This document shows, in pieces, positions 33,214-42,122 of a stretch of 64,000 nucleotides of DNA (position 1 is the stretch's first letter; every line of letters starts with the position of its first letter). The stretch comes from Actinoplanes sp. L3-i22 (lineage in GTDB: Bacteria > Actinomycetota > Actinomycetes > Mycobacteriales > Micromonosporaceae). The stretch lies in NCBI RefSeq assembly GCF_019704555.1, contig NZ_AP024745.1:8440501-8504500 (forward strand). The letters run 5' to 3'. The position numbers and the translations under genes are program-made. Under the pieces are notes generated by a model. The model ran no database searches. It had not been told where the DNA came from and worked only from the letters and a program-made list of their open reading frames with translations.

Positions 33214-34608
33214 ATGCACGATGTCTGGCCGGCGCCCGGTGCCCTTCTGGTATCGCGGTACCGCCTCGTCACGTTGCTCGAGACCGGCGGCATGGCGCAG
33301 GTCTGGCGAGCCACCGACGAACTGCTCGACCGCCCGGTCGCGGTCAAGTTGCCGGCCGGCGACATCCGCGCCGCCCACCTGGCCTGGCGGGAGGCGCGCC
33401 TCGCCGCGCGCCTCTCGCACCCCGGGATCGCGGCCGTGCACGACTACCGGGAGGCGGTCCGCCCGGACGGCTCGGTCGTCCCGTTCGTGGTGATGGAGCT
33501 GCTCGCCGGGGAGACCGTGGCGGCCCGGCTCTGCGACGGGCCGCTGCCCTGGCCGGCCGCCGCCGCGGTGGGCGCCGCGGTCGCCGGGGCGCTCGCCGCC
33601 GCGCACGCCGCCGGGGTGGTGCACCGCGACATCAAGCCGGGCAACGTGATGCTCTGCAAGGGCGGCGTGAAGCTGCTCGACTTCGGGATCAGCGCCGGGG
33701 TCGGGGAACCGGACGACGACGACACCGGGGCGACGTTCGGGACACCGGCGTACGCGGCGCCGGAACGCCTCGACGGCAAGCCCGCCGAGCCGGCCACCGA
33801 CCTGTACGGGCTCGGCGTGCTCCTGTTCGAGATGGTCGCCGGGGAGCCGCCGTACAGCGTGGACACCTGGGAGGAGCTGGCGATCGCCCAGCAGGCCGGC
33901 CCGACGCCGCTGCCGGCCGGGCTGCCGCTGCCGCTCGCCGACCTGATCCACCGCTGCCTGGACGACGATCCGGAGCGGCGCCCGTCCGCGGCCGAGGCGT
34001 GGAAGGTGCTCGCCGAGCTCGCGCCGTCCGAGGATCACAAGGCGCCGACCGTGCCGCTGCCGGGGGCGCGGCCGACCGGGCACGCGCCGGTGCCGGCCGC
34101 CGGGCCGAACGGGCGGGCCACCCGGGGGCGGAAGGTGGCCGTCGGGGCGGCGCTGGGGGCTACCGCGATCGCGTTCCTGGCGCTGGTCCACGTGGTGACG
34201 CAGTCCGGGGACGATCTGGCGCAGCCGCCGGTGGTGCCGCCGGTCGTCGTGCCGTCGGCAGCGGCCACACCGACGTCCGCGGCACCGGCGACCACGGCGG
34301 CCACGCCGTCCGCGACGCCGACCAGCGCGCCGACCCTGGAGAAGACGCTGACCCTGGACGCGGCGCTGCAGCGGGTGCAGGATGCCGTGGAAAAAGGCGA
34401 GAAATCAGGAAAAATTCGGTCGGATGTGGCGCAGGACTTCCGGAACATTCTCGGGCAGCTGGCCACCGCGGACGATCCGGACGTGCAGGGCGGGGTCGAG
34501 CAGCTGCGCAAGAAGGTCCGCCAGCGCCTGAGCGAGGGCGGCCTGACCGCCGACCAGGCCACGATCCTGCAGAGCCGCCTGACCGACCTGAGCAAAGCGG
34601 GCGCCTAA
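33214..34608 (+). CDS. Membrane-anchored serine/threonine protein kinase
   Basis: A 464-residue Hanks-type kinase. Key residues are all seen: glycine-rich loop LLETGGMAQVW, lysine K45 in PVAVKL, catalytic loop HRDIKPGN (137-144), DFG at 156-158 and the APE motif in FGTPAYAAPERL. A TM helix (about 308-328) separates the cytoplasmic kinase from an extracellular part. That part has an Ala/Thr/Pro-rich stalk (335-377) and a helical C-terminal domain (380-464: ALQRVQDAVEKGEKSGKI, EQLRKKVRQRL) with no PASTA repeats. The glycine-rich loop is LLETGGMAQVW rather than GxGxxG, slightly degenerate. Its last 4 bp overlap the end of the converging LacI gene. Confidence 0.93.
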   Translation: MHDVWPAPGALLVSRYRLVTLLETGGMAQVWRATDELLDRPVAVKLPAGDIRAAHLAWREARLAARLSHPGIAAVHDYREAVRPDGSVVPFVVMELLAGETVAARLCDGPLPWPAAAAVGAAVAGALAAAHAAGVVHRDIKPGNVMLCKGGVKLLDFGISAGVGEPDDDDTGATFGTPAYAAPERLDGKPAEPATDLYGLGVLLFEMVAGEPPYSVDTWEELAIAQQAGPTPLPAGLPLPLADLIHRCLDDDPERRPSAAEAWKVLAELAPSEDHKAPTVPLPGARPTGHAPVPAAGPNGRATRGRKVAVGAALGATAIAFLALVHVVTQSGDDLAQPPVVPPVVVPSAAATPTSAAPATTAATPSATPTSAPTLEKTLTLDAALQRVQDAVEKGEKSGKIRSDVAQDFRNILGQLATADDPDVQGGVEQLRKKVRQRLSEGGLTADQATILQSRLTDLSKAGA

Positions 34609-35615
34609 GCGCTCCCCCGCAGGATCAGCCGGGTCGGCAGGACCGTCTCGTGCTCGACCGGCTCGTCCCCGTCCAGCTTCGCCAGCAGCAGCCGGACCAT
34701 CTCCTGCCCCATCTGCTCGATCGGCTGGTAGACGCTGGTCAGCGGCGGATCGGTGTGCCGAGCCACCACCGAGTCGTCGAACCCGACCACCGCCACGTCC
34801 TCCGGCACCCGGCGCCCGGAGCGCCGCAGCACCCGCAGCGCCCCGGCGGCCATCATGTCGGACGCCGCGAACACCGCGTCGATCTGCGGATAGTTGGTCA
34901 GCAGCCACTCCATCGCCATCGCGCCGCTGATCTCGCCGAAGTCGCCGGTCGCGGCCGGCCCGTCCCCGACCACGTCGCGATAGCCCTGGTAGCGCGCGAT
35001 GCCGGGAGCCATGTCCATCGGCCCGGTGATCGTCGCGATGCAGCGCCGCCCCTGCTCCTGCAGGTAGGTGACCGCGGCCCGGGCCCCGCCCCGGTTGTCC
35101 GCGTCGACCAGGCTGGACGGCCCCGGGTGCGCCGGGCGCCCGGCCCGGACGGTCGGCACGCCGCGCTCCTCGAGGATCATCGGCAGCGGGTCGTCGCCGT
35201 GCAGCGAGAGCAGCAGCGCGCCGTCCACGTGCTGGCGGGTCAGGTACCCCTCCAGCTGGCGGCGTTCCTCGGGGGCCTGGGCGATCATCAGGACCATCTG
35301 CAGGTTCCGCGCGACCAGCACGGAGGAGACCGACTGGACGATCCGGCCGAAGAACGGCTCGGCGAAGAAGCGCTCCCCGGACTCGAAGACGACCAGGGCG
35401 ATCGAATCGGTCCGCTGCGTGACGAGCGCACGCGCGGCCCGGTTGGGCACGTAGCCGAGCTCGTCGATCGCGTCCTGCACCATCTTGCGGGCCTTCGGAC
35501 TGACCTGGGCCGAGCCGTTCACCACCCGGGAGACCGTGCCCCGGCCGACGCCGGCCCGGGCCGCGACCTCTTCCAAGGTCGGCCGCCCGGCCGAGCGGTT
35601 GCTGTGGTCCCTCAT
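34605..35615 (-). CDS. LacI-family regulator, CebR-like
   Basis: A 336-residue repressor from ATG 35615. The DNA-binding head (GRPTLEEVAARAGVGRGTVS, then VNGSAQVSPKARKMV and LGYVPNRAARAL) and the ligand domain (IALVVFESGERFFAEPFFG; GDDPLPMILEERG; VFAASDMMAAGALRVLR; DPPLTSVYQPIEQMG) closely follow the Streptomyces CebR group, repressors of cellulose/cello-oligosaccharide genes. CebR operators are TGGGAGCGCTCCCA palindromes. A near match sits in this gene's own promoter (35707-35720) and another before a secreted-protein gene at 44.5 kb. No ceb transporter is adjacent. Assignment to the subgroup is by recalled similarity. Confidence 0.88.
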   Translation of the reverse strand: MRDHSNRSAGRPTLEEVAARAGVGRGTVSRVVNGSAQVSPKARKMVQDAIDELGYVPNRAARALVTQRTDSIALVVFESGERFFAEPFFGRIVQSVSSVLVARNLQMVLMIAQAPEERRQLEGYLTRQHVDGALLLSLHGDDPLPMILEERGVPTVRAGRPAHPGPSSLVDADNRGGARAAVTYLQEQGRRCIATITGPMDMAPGIARYQGYRDVVGDGPAATGDFGEISGAMAMEWLLTNYPQIDAVFAASDMMAAGALRVLRRSGRRVPEDVAVVGFDDSVVARHTDPPLTSVYQPIEQMGQEMVRLLLAKLDGDEPVEHETVLPTRLILRGSA

Positions 35616-35706
35616 CGCCAGCCGTCCTTTCCACGTCACCGGCTTGAGACAAGGTACAACCGCTTCGACGCCGGGCCAGTGATTCTAGTGGTCAGTTTTC
35701 GGACCG

Positions 35707-35720
35707 CGGGAGCGCTCTCG
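35707..35720. promoter_or_regulatory. CebR-like operator CGGGAGCGCTCTCG
   Basis: Matches 11 of 12 bases of the core GGGAGCGCTCCC. It lies 92 bp upstream of the CebR-like gene and 83 bp upstream of the divergent glxA-type gene, so it could serve autoregulation and control of both. Confidence 0.5.
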
Positions 35721-35802
35721 GGGGTAACGCTGGCCGAATCCTTGCGGTAGCGGTCCGGACCGCCACTTCCGGGTACCGCATTCCGCCCGGCACAGTGGTG
35801 AT

Positions 35803-36750
35803 ATGCGGGGACATACGGTGGCAACGCTTCTCCTGCCGGGGGCCGCTCCCCTGGACGTGGGCATCCCGGCGCAGATCTTCGCGCCGCGGCACGGCCTGAA
35901 CTACCGGACGATCCCGTGCGCGACCCGGGCCGGCCAGGTCCCGGGCCGCGACGGGCTGGGCTTCCACGTCGAGGCGGGGCTGGAGGCGTTCGAGGTGGCC
36001 GACACGATCATCGTGCCCGGCTTCCAGAACCCGACCGGCCCGATCGACCAGCGGGTGCTCGAGGCGCTGCGCGACGCGGCGTTCCGCGGCACCCGGATCG
36101 TGTCGATCTGCGGGGGCGCGTTCGCGCTGGCCGCGGCCGGCCTGCTGGACGGGCTGCGGGCGACCACGCACTGGCAGCTGGCGCCCCGGCTGGCCCGGGA
36201 CTACCCGAAGGTGACCGTGGACGGGCGGGTGCTCTTCGTCGACGAGGGGCAGATCCTGACGTCGGCCGGGGTGGCCGCCGGCATCGACGTCTGCCTGCAC
36301 CTGGTCCGGCGCGACCACGGGGTGCAGGCGTCGAACGCGATCGCCCGGATCATCGTGGCCGCGCCGTACCGCAGCGGCGGCCAGTCCCAGTACGTCCCGC
36401 GCAGCATCCCGGAGCCGCTCGGCGACGTCTTCGCCGCGACCCGGGAGTGGGCCCTGGCGCACCTGGAGGAGCCGCTGACCGTCACCACGATGGCCCGGCA
36501 CGCGGGGGTGTCGGAGCGCACGTTCGGCCGGCGGTTCGTCGAGGACACCGGGTACACGCCGATGCAGTGGGTGCTGCGGGCCCGCGTCGACCTGGCCCGG
36601 GAGATGCTGGAGCGCACCGATCTCGGGATCGAGCAGATCGCCGCCCGGGTCGGCGTGGGCACCGGGGCGAACCTGCGGATGCACTTCCAGCGGATCCTGA
36701 GCACGCCGCCGAGCGAGTACCGCAAGACGTTTGGCGGCAAAGTTGCGTAG
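35803..36750 (+). CDS. GlxA-family AraC-type transcriptional regulator
   Basis: A 315-residue regulator combining a DJ-1/PfpI-like sensor domain (about residues 5-175) with a C-terminal AraC helix-turn-helix pair (about 210-312). The sensor contains IIVPGFQN, SICGGAFALAAAGLLDG (with the nucleophile-elbow cysteine) and TTHWQLAPRLARDYP. The AraC part has LTVTTMARHAGVSERTFGRRF and LGIEQIAARVGVGTGANLRMHF. GlxA-type regulators often act on nitrogen or aldehyde metabolism. No target is evident except that the GAPDH gene begins 52 bp downstream on the same strand. No ribosome site precedes the ATG; CACAGT six bases upstream suggests a leaderless start. Confidence 0.9.
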   Translation: MRGHTVATLLLPGAAPLDVGIPAQIFAPRHGLNYRTIPCATRAGQVPGRDGLGFHVEAGLEAFEVADTIIVPGFQNPTGPIDQRVLEALRDAAFRGTRIVSICGGAFALAAAGLLDGLRATTHWQLAPRLARDYPKVTVDGRVLFVDEGQILTSAGVAAGIDVCLHLVRRDHGVQASNAIARIIVAAPYRSGGQSQYVPRSIPEPLGDVFAATREWALAHLEEPLTVTTMARHAGVSERTFGRRFVEDTGYTPMQWVLRARVDLAREMLERTDLGIEQIAARVGVGTGANLRMHFQRILSTPPSEYRKTFGGKVA

Positions 36751-36802
36751 CCTGGCGCTCCGCCCCCTGCCACCGCGGTGAACGAAACAGCAGGCTGGAG
36801 GC

Positions 36803-37795
36803 ATGACAACACGAGTCGCCATCAACGGGTTCGGCCGCATCGGCCGCAATGTCCTGCGCGCCGCCGCCGGCAGTGACGTCGAGATCGTCGCGATCAACGA
36901 CCTGACCGATGCCGGCACCCTGGCCCATCTGCTGCGCTACGACAGCGTGCTGGGCCGGTTCGCCGGGACGGTCGAGGCGCACGAGGACCACCTGATCGTG
37001 GACGGCCGCCGGATCGAGGTCACCGCCGTCCGGACGCCGGCCGACCTGCCCTGGAAGGACCTGGGCGTCGACGTCGCGCTGGAATCGACCGGCCGGTTCA
37101 CCGCGGCCGCCGACGCCCGCGCCCACCTGACCGCCGGCGCGCGGAAGGTGCTGGTCAGCGCGCCGTCCAAGGGCGCCGACATCACCATCGCCTACGGCCT
37201 CAACCACGGTGACTACGACCCGGCCGCGCACGACGTGGTCTCGAACGCGTCCTGCACCACGAACGGCCTGGCCCCGATCGCGTCGGTGCTCGACGACCTG
37301 GCGACGATCGAGACCGGCTCGATGACCACGATCCACGCCTACACCCAGGAGCAGAACCTGCAGGACGGCCCGCACCGCGACCTGCGCCGGGCCCGGGCCG
37401 CCGCGCTGAACATCGCGCCGACCACGACCGGCGCGGCGACCGCGATCGGCCTGGTCCTGCCGCGCCTGGTCGGCAAGCTGAGCGGGTACGCGGTGCGGGT
37501 CCCGGTCCCGGTCGGCTCGCTGGTCGAGCTGAACGCGGTCGTCGAGCGGCCGGTCACCGCCGCGGAGATCAACAGCGCGTTCGAGGCCGCCGCCGCCGGC
37601 CCGCTGCGCGGCGTCCTGGAGTTCTCGGCCGACCCGCTGGTCTCCACGGACATCACCGGCAACCCCGCGTCGTCCATCTTCGACTCGCTGCTGACCAGCG
37701 CGAACGGCCGCCTGGTCAAGGTCGTCGCCTGGTATGACAACGAGTGGGGCTTCGCCAACCGGGTGGTCGGCACGCTGGCCCTGCTCGGTCGCTGA
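36803..37795 (+). CDS. gap: Type I glyceraldehyde-3-phosphate dehydrogenase
   Basis: A 330-residue NAD(P)-dependent GAPDH of glycolysis/gluconeogenesis. The Rossmann start is VAINGFGRIGRNVLRA, catalytic C151 lies in SNASCTTNGLAPIA and H178 in TTIHAYTQEQNLQD. The S-loop is RRARAAALNIAPTTTGAATA and the C-terminal helix WYDNEWGFANRVV. An aspartate near the end of the second strand (INDLTD) favours NAD. It stands alone, without pgk or tpi, so it is probably an additional copy rather than the main glycolytic one. GGAGG lies only one base from the ATG, an unusually tight spacing, but the start is fixed by family conservation. Confidence 0.95.
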   Translation: MTTRVAINGFGRIGRNVLRAAAGSDVEIVAINDLTDAGTLAHLLRYDSVLGRFAGTVEAHEDHLIVDGRRIEVTAVRTPADLPWKDLGVDVALESTGRFTAAADARAHLTAGARKVLVSAPSKGADITIAYGLNHGDYDPAAHDVVSNASCTTNGLAPIASVLDDLATIETGSMTTIHAYTQEQNLQDGPHRDLRRARAAALNIAPTTTGAATAIGLVLPRLVGKLSGYAVRVPVPVGSLVELNAVVERPVTAAEINSAFEAAAAGPLRGVLEFSADPLVSTDITGNPASSIFDSLLTSANGRLVKVVAWYDNEWGFANRVVGTLALLGR

Positions 37796-37885
37796 GCGTC
37801 CGCAAACTTCACGATCAAAAGACGATTTCCGCCGTACGACATCGATCACGCCCGTGGCGCCGCCACGCTGCGCCTCCGCTGTCTC

Positions 37886-37891
37886 TATGCT
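37886..37891 (+). promoter_or_regulatory. Leaderless -10 element TATGCT
   Basis: TATGCT, six bases (GTGCGG), then ATG 37898. This fixes the start of the LacI-family gene over the GTG at 37892. Confidence 0.55.
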
Positions 37892-37897
37892 GTGCGG

Positions 37898-38911
37898 ATG
37901 GCGGTCACCCTGGCAGATGTCGCCCGGCTGGCCGGGGTCTCCCCCGCCACCGTCTCGCGCGTGATCAACGACAGCGCCAAGAAGGTCGCGCCGGAGCTCC
38001 GGGAGCGCGTGCAGGCCGCCGTCGCCCAGTTGCACTACGTGCCGAACGCGCACGCGCAGAACGTCGCCCGCCCGCGCAAGTCCGCGGTCGGCGTGATCGT
38101 GCACGACGTGTCCGATCCGTACTTCGCCGAGATCACCCGTGGCCTGCAACGGCAGGCGGCGGCGCACGACCGGCTCCTGGTGATCTGCAACAGCTACCGG
38201 GAGCCGGAGCGGGAGCTGGCCTACGTCGCGCTGCTGCGCGCCCAGCAGGTGCACGCGCTGATCCTGGCCGGCTCCGGCTACCACGACGACGAGTTCACCG
38301 CCCGGCTCAACGGGGAGCTGAACGCGTACGAGCAGGGCGGCGGCCGGGTCGCCGTGATCGGCCGGCACGAGCTGGTCGGCAGCGCGGTGCTCCCGGCGAA
38401 CGAGGCCGGGGCGTACGCGCTGGGCTGTCGCGTCCTCGGCCTCGGCCACCGCCGGGTCGGCGTGATCGCCGGCCCGCGCACCCTGACCACCACCACCGAC
38501 CGGCTCTCCGGCATCCGGCGGGCCGCCGCCGAGCTGGACGTCCCGCTGCCGCCGGAACGCATCGTGCACGCCGACTTCACCCGGGACGGCGGCGCCGCCG
38601 CGGCGGCCGAGCTGCTCGCCGCCGCACCGGAGCTGACCGCGATCCTGGCCCTGAACGACTCGATGGCGGTCGGCACGCTCGCCACCCTGCGCGCGCGGGG
38701 CATCGCGGTGCCCGGCCAGATCTCGGTGACCGGCTTCGACGACATGCCGATCGCCCGGGACATGACGCCGACGCTGACCACGGTCCGGCTGCCGCTGGTC
38801 GGGATGGGCGAGCGGGCGATGGCCCTGGCCCTCGGCGACGACGCGGGGCCGCTCTCCGAGCCGGCCGCCGCCGACATCATCTGGCGCGACAGCTGCGCCG
38901 AACCTGCCTGA
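37898..38911 (+). CDS. LacI-family transcriptional regulator
   Basis: A 337-residue repressor with a typical head (VTLADVARLAGVSPATVSRV, VAPELRERVQAAVAQLHYVPN) and a periplasmic-binding-protein-like effector domain. Domain landmarks are VGVIVHDVSDPYFAEITRGLQ, GHRRVGVIAGP, TAILALNDSMAVGTLATLRA and SVTGFDDMPIARDM. Hinge-helix residues around NARPRKSAVG are somewhat unusual in lacking the canonical LANxRT pattern. Target sugar unknown: neighbours are GAPDH upstream and a small membrane protein downstream, neither a normal LacI target. The 45-bp gap and separate -10 element of the next gene suggest it is monocistronic. Confidence 0.9.
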   Translation: MAVTLADVARLAGVSPATVSRVINDSAKKVAPELRERVQAAVAQLHYVPNAHAQNVARPRKSAVGVIVHDVSDPYFAEITRGLQRQAAAHDRLLVICNSYREPERELAYVALLRAQQVHALILAGSGYHDDEFTARLNGELNAYEQGGGRVAVIGRHELVGSAVLPANEAGAYALGCRVLGLGHRRVGVIAGPRTLTTTTDRLSGIRRAAAELDVPLPPERIVHADFTRDGGAAAAAELLAAAPELTAILALNDSMAVGTLATLRARGIAVPGQISVTGFDDMPIARDMTPTLTTVRLPLVGMGERAMALALGDDAGPLSEPAAADIIWRDSCAEPA

Positions 38912-38943
38912 CCTGCCGGACGGCGAACCGGGCGCGACGCGGG

Positions 38944-38949
38944 TACATT
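38944..38949 (+). promoter_or_regulatory. Leaderless -10 element TACATT
   Basis: TACATT, six bases (GCCCGG), then GTG 38956; identical geometry to the promoter 1 kb upstream. Confidence 0.55.
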
Positions 38950-38955
38950 GCCCGG

Positions 38956-39402
38956 GTGACCGACGTGGACCGGGTTCGTGAGGAGGCGCCGGCGGCCGCT
39001 GGGCGGGCGGTCTTCTGGACGCTGGGCGCGGTGCTCATCGCGTACCTAATCGGCAGTTTCGGGATTTTGATCTTGTCTGCTATTCAGGCCGGGGACGCGG
39101 GCGCGATCCTGCATCCCGGGCTCGAACGGCTCGGCGACCCGAAGGACGCGCTGCCCGGCCCGGACGCGGTGTGGAACCCGCTGGTCTGGGTCTTCGGGAT
39201 CTGCCGGCTGATCGCCTGGTTCGTCTCCCCGCTCGGGATCGCCATGCTGCTCATCGGCGCGGCCACGCTCCCACACACCTGGCGGCGCGGCGACCGGCGG
39301 GCCTTCGCCGGGATCGCCGTCCTCACCGCGATCTGGCTGGCGCTGGTGCTGCTCGCGGCCTCGCCCTACGGCCACGACCTGCTGCGCTGGCTGCTGGACT
39401 GA
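38956..39402 (+). CDS. Small membrane protein, three TM helices
   Basis: A 148-residue protein from GTG 38956. Hydrophobic helices are visible at about residues 18-42 (AVFWTLGAVLIAYLIGSFGIL), 75-105 (VWVFGICRLIAWFVSPLGIA) and 118-138 (AFAGIAVLTAIWLALVLLAA). A polar loop of about 35 residues follows the first helix. No family recognised and no catalytic motif. It may be cotranscribed with the LacI gene but has its own leaderless promoter. A terminator hairpin follows immediately. Confidence 0.7.
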   Translation: MTDVDRVREEAPAAAGRAVFWTLGAVLIAYLIGSFGILILSAIQAGDAGAILHPGLERLGDPKDALPGPDAVWNPLVWVFGICRLIAWFVSPLGIAMLLIGAATLPHTWRRGDRRAFAGIAVLTAIWLALVLLAASPYGHDLLRWLLD

Positions 39403-39405
39403 CGA

Positions 39406-39444
39406 CGAAAGCGGCCCCGGATGCATTTTCCAGGACCGCTTTCG
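39406..39444. terminator. Bidirectional hairpin terminator
   Basis: cgaaagcgg (39406-39414) pairs with ccgctttcg (39436-39444), 9 bp, lying between the converging membrane-protein genes. Confidence 0.65.
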
Positions 39445-39457
39445 AGGTACGGACGGA

Positions 39458-41524
39458 TCAGGCCGGCGTGCTCTCCGCGGCCTGGTCCTCGATGATCGCC
39501 TTGATCCGGTCGGCCCGCGCCGGACTCTTCACCCCGGTCATCGCGGTGACCCGGTAGCGGGTCAGCTTCCCGTTGGTCCGCAGGTGCTCGTAGAGCTGCG
39601 GCCCGAACTGCTCGAGGATCTCCTCGTCGCTCGGTCCACGGCCCCCCTGCGGCCGGGGCAGCAGGTGCTGCCACGGCTGCTCGCCGCTGGTCGGCTGACC
39701 ACCGAGCGCGGAGACGTAGTCGTTGACGAACTCGCGGACGGTCTCGTCGTCCAGACGCGGCACGCTCGGCTTGAGCATCGTCGCCAGCTCGCGCGGATCC
39801 ACCTCCTCGCCGCCCTCCATCTCCTCGACGAGAGCGGCCCGCAGGTCCTCGATCTCCTGCATCCAGGCGGCCGAGCCGACGGTCACGGTCACCGGGTCCG
39901 GCAGCAGGTCACGCCACGGGTAGGCGGCGTCGCCCGGCTCGCCGTTCATCTCCCGCACGTAGTCGTTGACGAACGAGCGGACCACGCCCTCGCCGAGGTC
40001 CCCGACCCGCGGGGCCAGGTTCTTGACCAGCTCGGCCATCCGCGGATAGGTCATCTCGGACAGGTTGTCCGGGGTGATCTCGGCGGCGACCAGGCGGGCC
40101 AGGCGCTCGACGGCCAGGCGCCACCACGGGGAGCCGACGATGTTGACCGCGCGCTGGGCGCCGGTCGGGGTGCTCGCCCAGGACGGCATCGCCGCCTGGC
40201 CGTTGGTGCCGTTGGTGCCGGTCCCGTTGGTGCCGTTGGCGTGGTGCGCGCCGTTCGACCCGTTCGACCCGTTGGTGCCGTTGGCCGGAGTCGGGATCTG
40301 CGGGACCGGGTTGGTGGTGACGAACGGCCGGGGCGCCGGGATCGAGCCGAGGACCGCGGGAACCGCGCCGGGCGGCGTGGCCTCCTCCGCCGGGCGACGC
40401 TGGTTCGGGACCTCGGCGGCGGCCGGGGCCGGCATGCCGAGCAGCTCCTCCGGGGTGACCGCGGCGGCCAGCCGCTCGCCGAGCGACGAGCCCGGCGCGA
40501 CGACCGGCGTCTCCGCGGTCGAGTTCACCCAGGCGGCGAGCTGCGCCACGGTCGGCGACACCGGCACACCCGCGGCCGGGGCGGCCGCGGTGGCCGGCGG
40601 CACGAACTGGATCGGCTGGACCGGCTGCGCGGGCCGGGTCGTCGCACCGTTCGGCACGGCCGGCTCGGCGGCCGCGGCCTCGATGGCCGGCGCGACCGGC
40701 CGGGCCGCGGCCAGCACGGCCGGCACGCTGCCCGGGACGAGCAGGTCCATCACCCGCTGGATCCGGGCCAACTGCTCGACCACGTCGTCCACCACCGGCT
40801 CGCCGGCGGTCCGCGCGTCCTTCAGCAGCCGGCTGCGCCACCACGACTTCGGCCAGCGGCCCGAGCTCACCCGGTGGTGGTTCACCACCATGCGACGCAT
40901 CTGGCGCTCGTTCGCCATCCGCTCCAGGTCCGGGTCGTCGTCCGGGATCAGCCAGCCCCAGCGCTCGGCGAGACGCCGCGGGCTGTACGCGAACCGGCCG
41001 CGACGGACGCGCTGCCCGGCCGCGGTCAGCGCGGCCCACCACATCAGGAAGATCACGCAGGGCACGGCGAGACGCAGCAGCTTCTCGGTGCCGGTGACCG
41101 CGTTGCTGGCGACGATGATGCCGGAGACCGCGGCGATCAGGGCGGCGATCCAGAGCATCGGCCCGGGGTGACCGGGCGTGACGATCTTGCCGTCCTCGTC
41201 GTACACCGAGGTGTTGCGGTACTGCTCGGCGGCGAGCGAGGTGGCGGTCAGGAAGCAGATCTCGAAGACCGCGAAGACCAGCACCGCGAACACCTTCGGC
41301 AGGTGCAGCTGTTCGGTCGCGATCACCCACATGCCCTCGGCGTTGAGCAGCAGCGCGAGGTTCATGCTGAACGACAGCGCGATCGGGCGCAGCGGCTTGC
41401 CCGATCGCTTCGCCCAGATCCCGAAGCTGATCAGGAGGAGGACGCCGAGCAGACCGCCGGCCAGCGACGCTATCGCGGCGTAGTCCGTCCAGAAGTTGGC
41501 GATCTGTTCGTTCAACTGCTTCAT
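39458..41524 (-). CDS. Multi-TM protein with Asn/Gly linker, duplicated module and C-terminal HTH-like segment (DUF2637/SpdB-like)
   Basis: A 688-residue protein. About five TM helices occupy residues 17-36, 47-64, 77-97, 122-140 and 149-168, with a layout like the DUF2637/SpdB family, known from actinobacterial conjugative elements. A long cytoplasmic part follows: basic segment 170-235, Ala/Pro-rich region, and an Asn-Gly/Thr-rich linker (414-443). A module then occurs twice (about 496-544 and 578-624), with FVNDYV and PW(R/Q)(D/H)LLP in each. The end (632-688) reads as a helix-turn-helix (GKLTRYRVTAMTGVKSPARA). It is translationally coupled (ATGA) to the tandem ribbon-helix-helix gene upstream. 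The function is unknown; a membrane-linked DNA-binding role is a hypothesis. Confidence 0.75.
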   Translation of the reverse strand: MKQLNEQIANFWTDYAAIASLAGGLLGVLLLISFGIWAKRSGKPLRPIALSFSMNLALLLNAEGMWVIATEQLHLPKVFAVLVFAVFEICFLTATSLAAEQYRNTSVYDEDGKIVTPGHPGPMLWIAALIAAVSGIIVASNAVTGTEKLLRLAVPCVIFLMWWAALTAAGQRVRRGRFAYSPRRLAERWGWLIPDDDPDLERMANERQMRRMVVNHHRVSSGRWPKSWWRSRLLKDARTAGEPVVDDVVEQLARIQRVMDLLVPGSVPAVLAAARPVAPAIEAAAAEPAVPNGATTRPAQPVQPIQFVPPATAAAPAAGVPVSPTVAQLAAWVNSTAETPVVAPGSSLGERLAAAVTPEELLGMPAPAAAEVPNQRRPAEEATPPGAVPAVLGSIPAPRPFVTTNPVPQIPTPANGTNGSNGSNGAHHANGTNGTGTNGTNGQAAMPSWASTPTGAQRAVNIVGSPWWRLAVERLARLVAAEITPDNLSEMTYPRMAELVKNLAPRVGDLGEGVVRSFVNDYVREMNGEPGDAAYPWRDLLPDPVTVTVGSAAWMQEIEDLRAALVEEMEGGEEVDPRELATMLKPSVPRLDDETVREFVNDYVSALGGQPTSGEQPWQHLLPRPQGGRGPSDEEILEQFGPQLYEHLRTNGKLTRYRVTAMTGVKSPARADRIKAIIEDQAAESTPA

Positions 41525-41931
41525 GCGGGGAGGCCCTTCATAGGAACCGGAAGGTACGCGTCGAGTGCGGCCGCGATGAGCGCGGACCGGTTACCGGTGG
41601 TGTGCCGGCCGGCCAGTCCGTCGATCACGGCCAGGTTCTCCGGGTTCGGCCGGATCGACACCTGCACCCGGTCCTCCCGGTGCTGGCGGCGGCCGGAACG
41701 CTGGGCCACGAAAAGGCCGTCCTCGGGCATCGGGGTGCCGGTGAGTTCGGCCAGCCGGGGGTGCGTGTCGTTCAGCGCGTCGAACACGATCTGGGTGTGC
41801 GATCGGCCGGTCGCGACCGCGTGCGCCCGGAGCCGGGACCGCAGGCTGACCGCGAGATAGACGATCACGCTGCTGCCGGTGATCGTGCGTGCGCTGCCTG
41901 GCACCGCGGGCCCTCCTCGTCGTCGGGGCAT
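41521..41931 (-). CDS. Protein with two ribbon-helix-helix domains in one chain
   Basis: A 136-residue basic protein. Residues 20-55 (SVIVYLAVSLRSRLRAHAVA then TGRSHTQIVFDALN) and 88-126 (RVQVSIRPNPENLAVIDGLA then HTTGNRSALIAAALDAYL) each show a beta strand followed by two helices, as in CopG/Arc DNA-binding proteins. The linker (56-87) contains a conserved-looking PEDGLFV segment. Normal ribbon-helix-helix proteins dimerise to form one domain, so two in a chain may fold on themselves. Its stop overlaps the next gene's start by 4 bp. ATG 41931 lacks a clear ribosome site. Likely DNA-binding partner or regulator of the membrane protein. Confidence 0.72.
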   Translation of the reverse strand: MPRRRGGPAVPGSARTITGSSVIVYLAVSLRSRLRAHAVATGRSHTQIVFDALNDTHPRLAELTGTPMPEDGLFVAQRSGRRQHREDRVQVSIRPNPENLAVIDGLAGRHTTGNRSALIAAALDAYLPVPMKGLPA

Positions 41932-42122
41932 TCTTGCGAACGCGGATTTCTATCACGTATCCGGGGTCGCACGCGAAATGCCACGCGGCTGCGGTGCTAT
42001 CCGATCGCTATCCGTATGCTCCCGCGCCATCGGCCATGATCGGATCTTCTGTCACCCTCCGCGCGCTGCGATTCATCCCCGTGCACTGTGCTCGGTTGCC
42101 GCGGCCGTGCAGAATTTCCGGT

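Noticed and set aside
36482..38569. 695-residue minus-strand frame
   Set aside because: It is antisense to gap and the LacI gene, which have complete family motifs.
39584..41860. 758-residue plus-strand frame
   Set aside because: It is antisense to the membrane protein and tandem-RHH genes; repetitive Arg/Gly/Asp content only.
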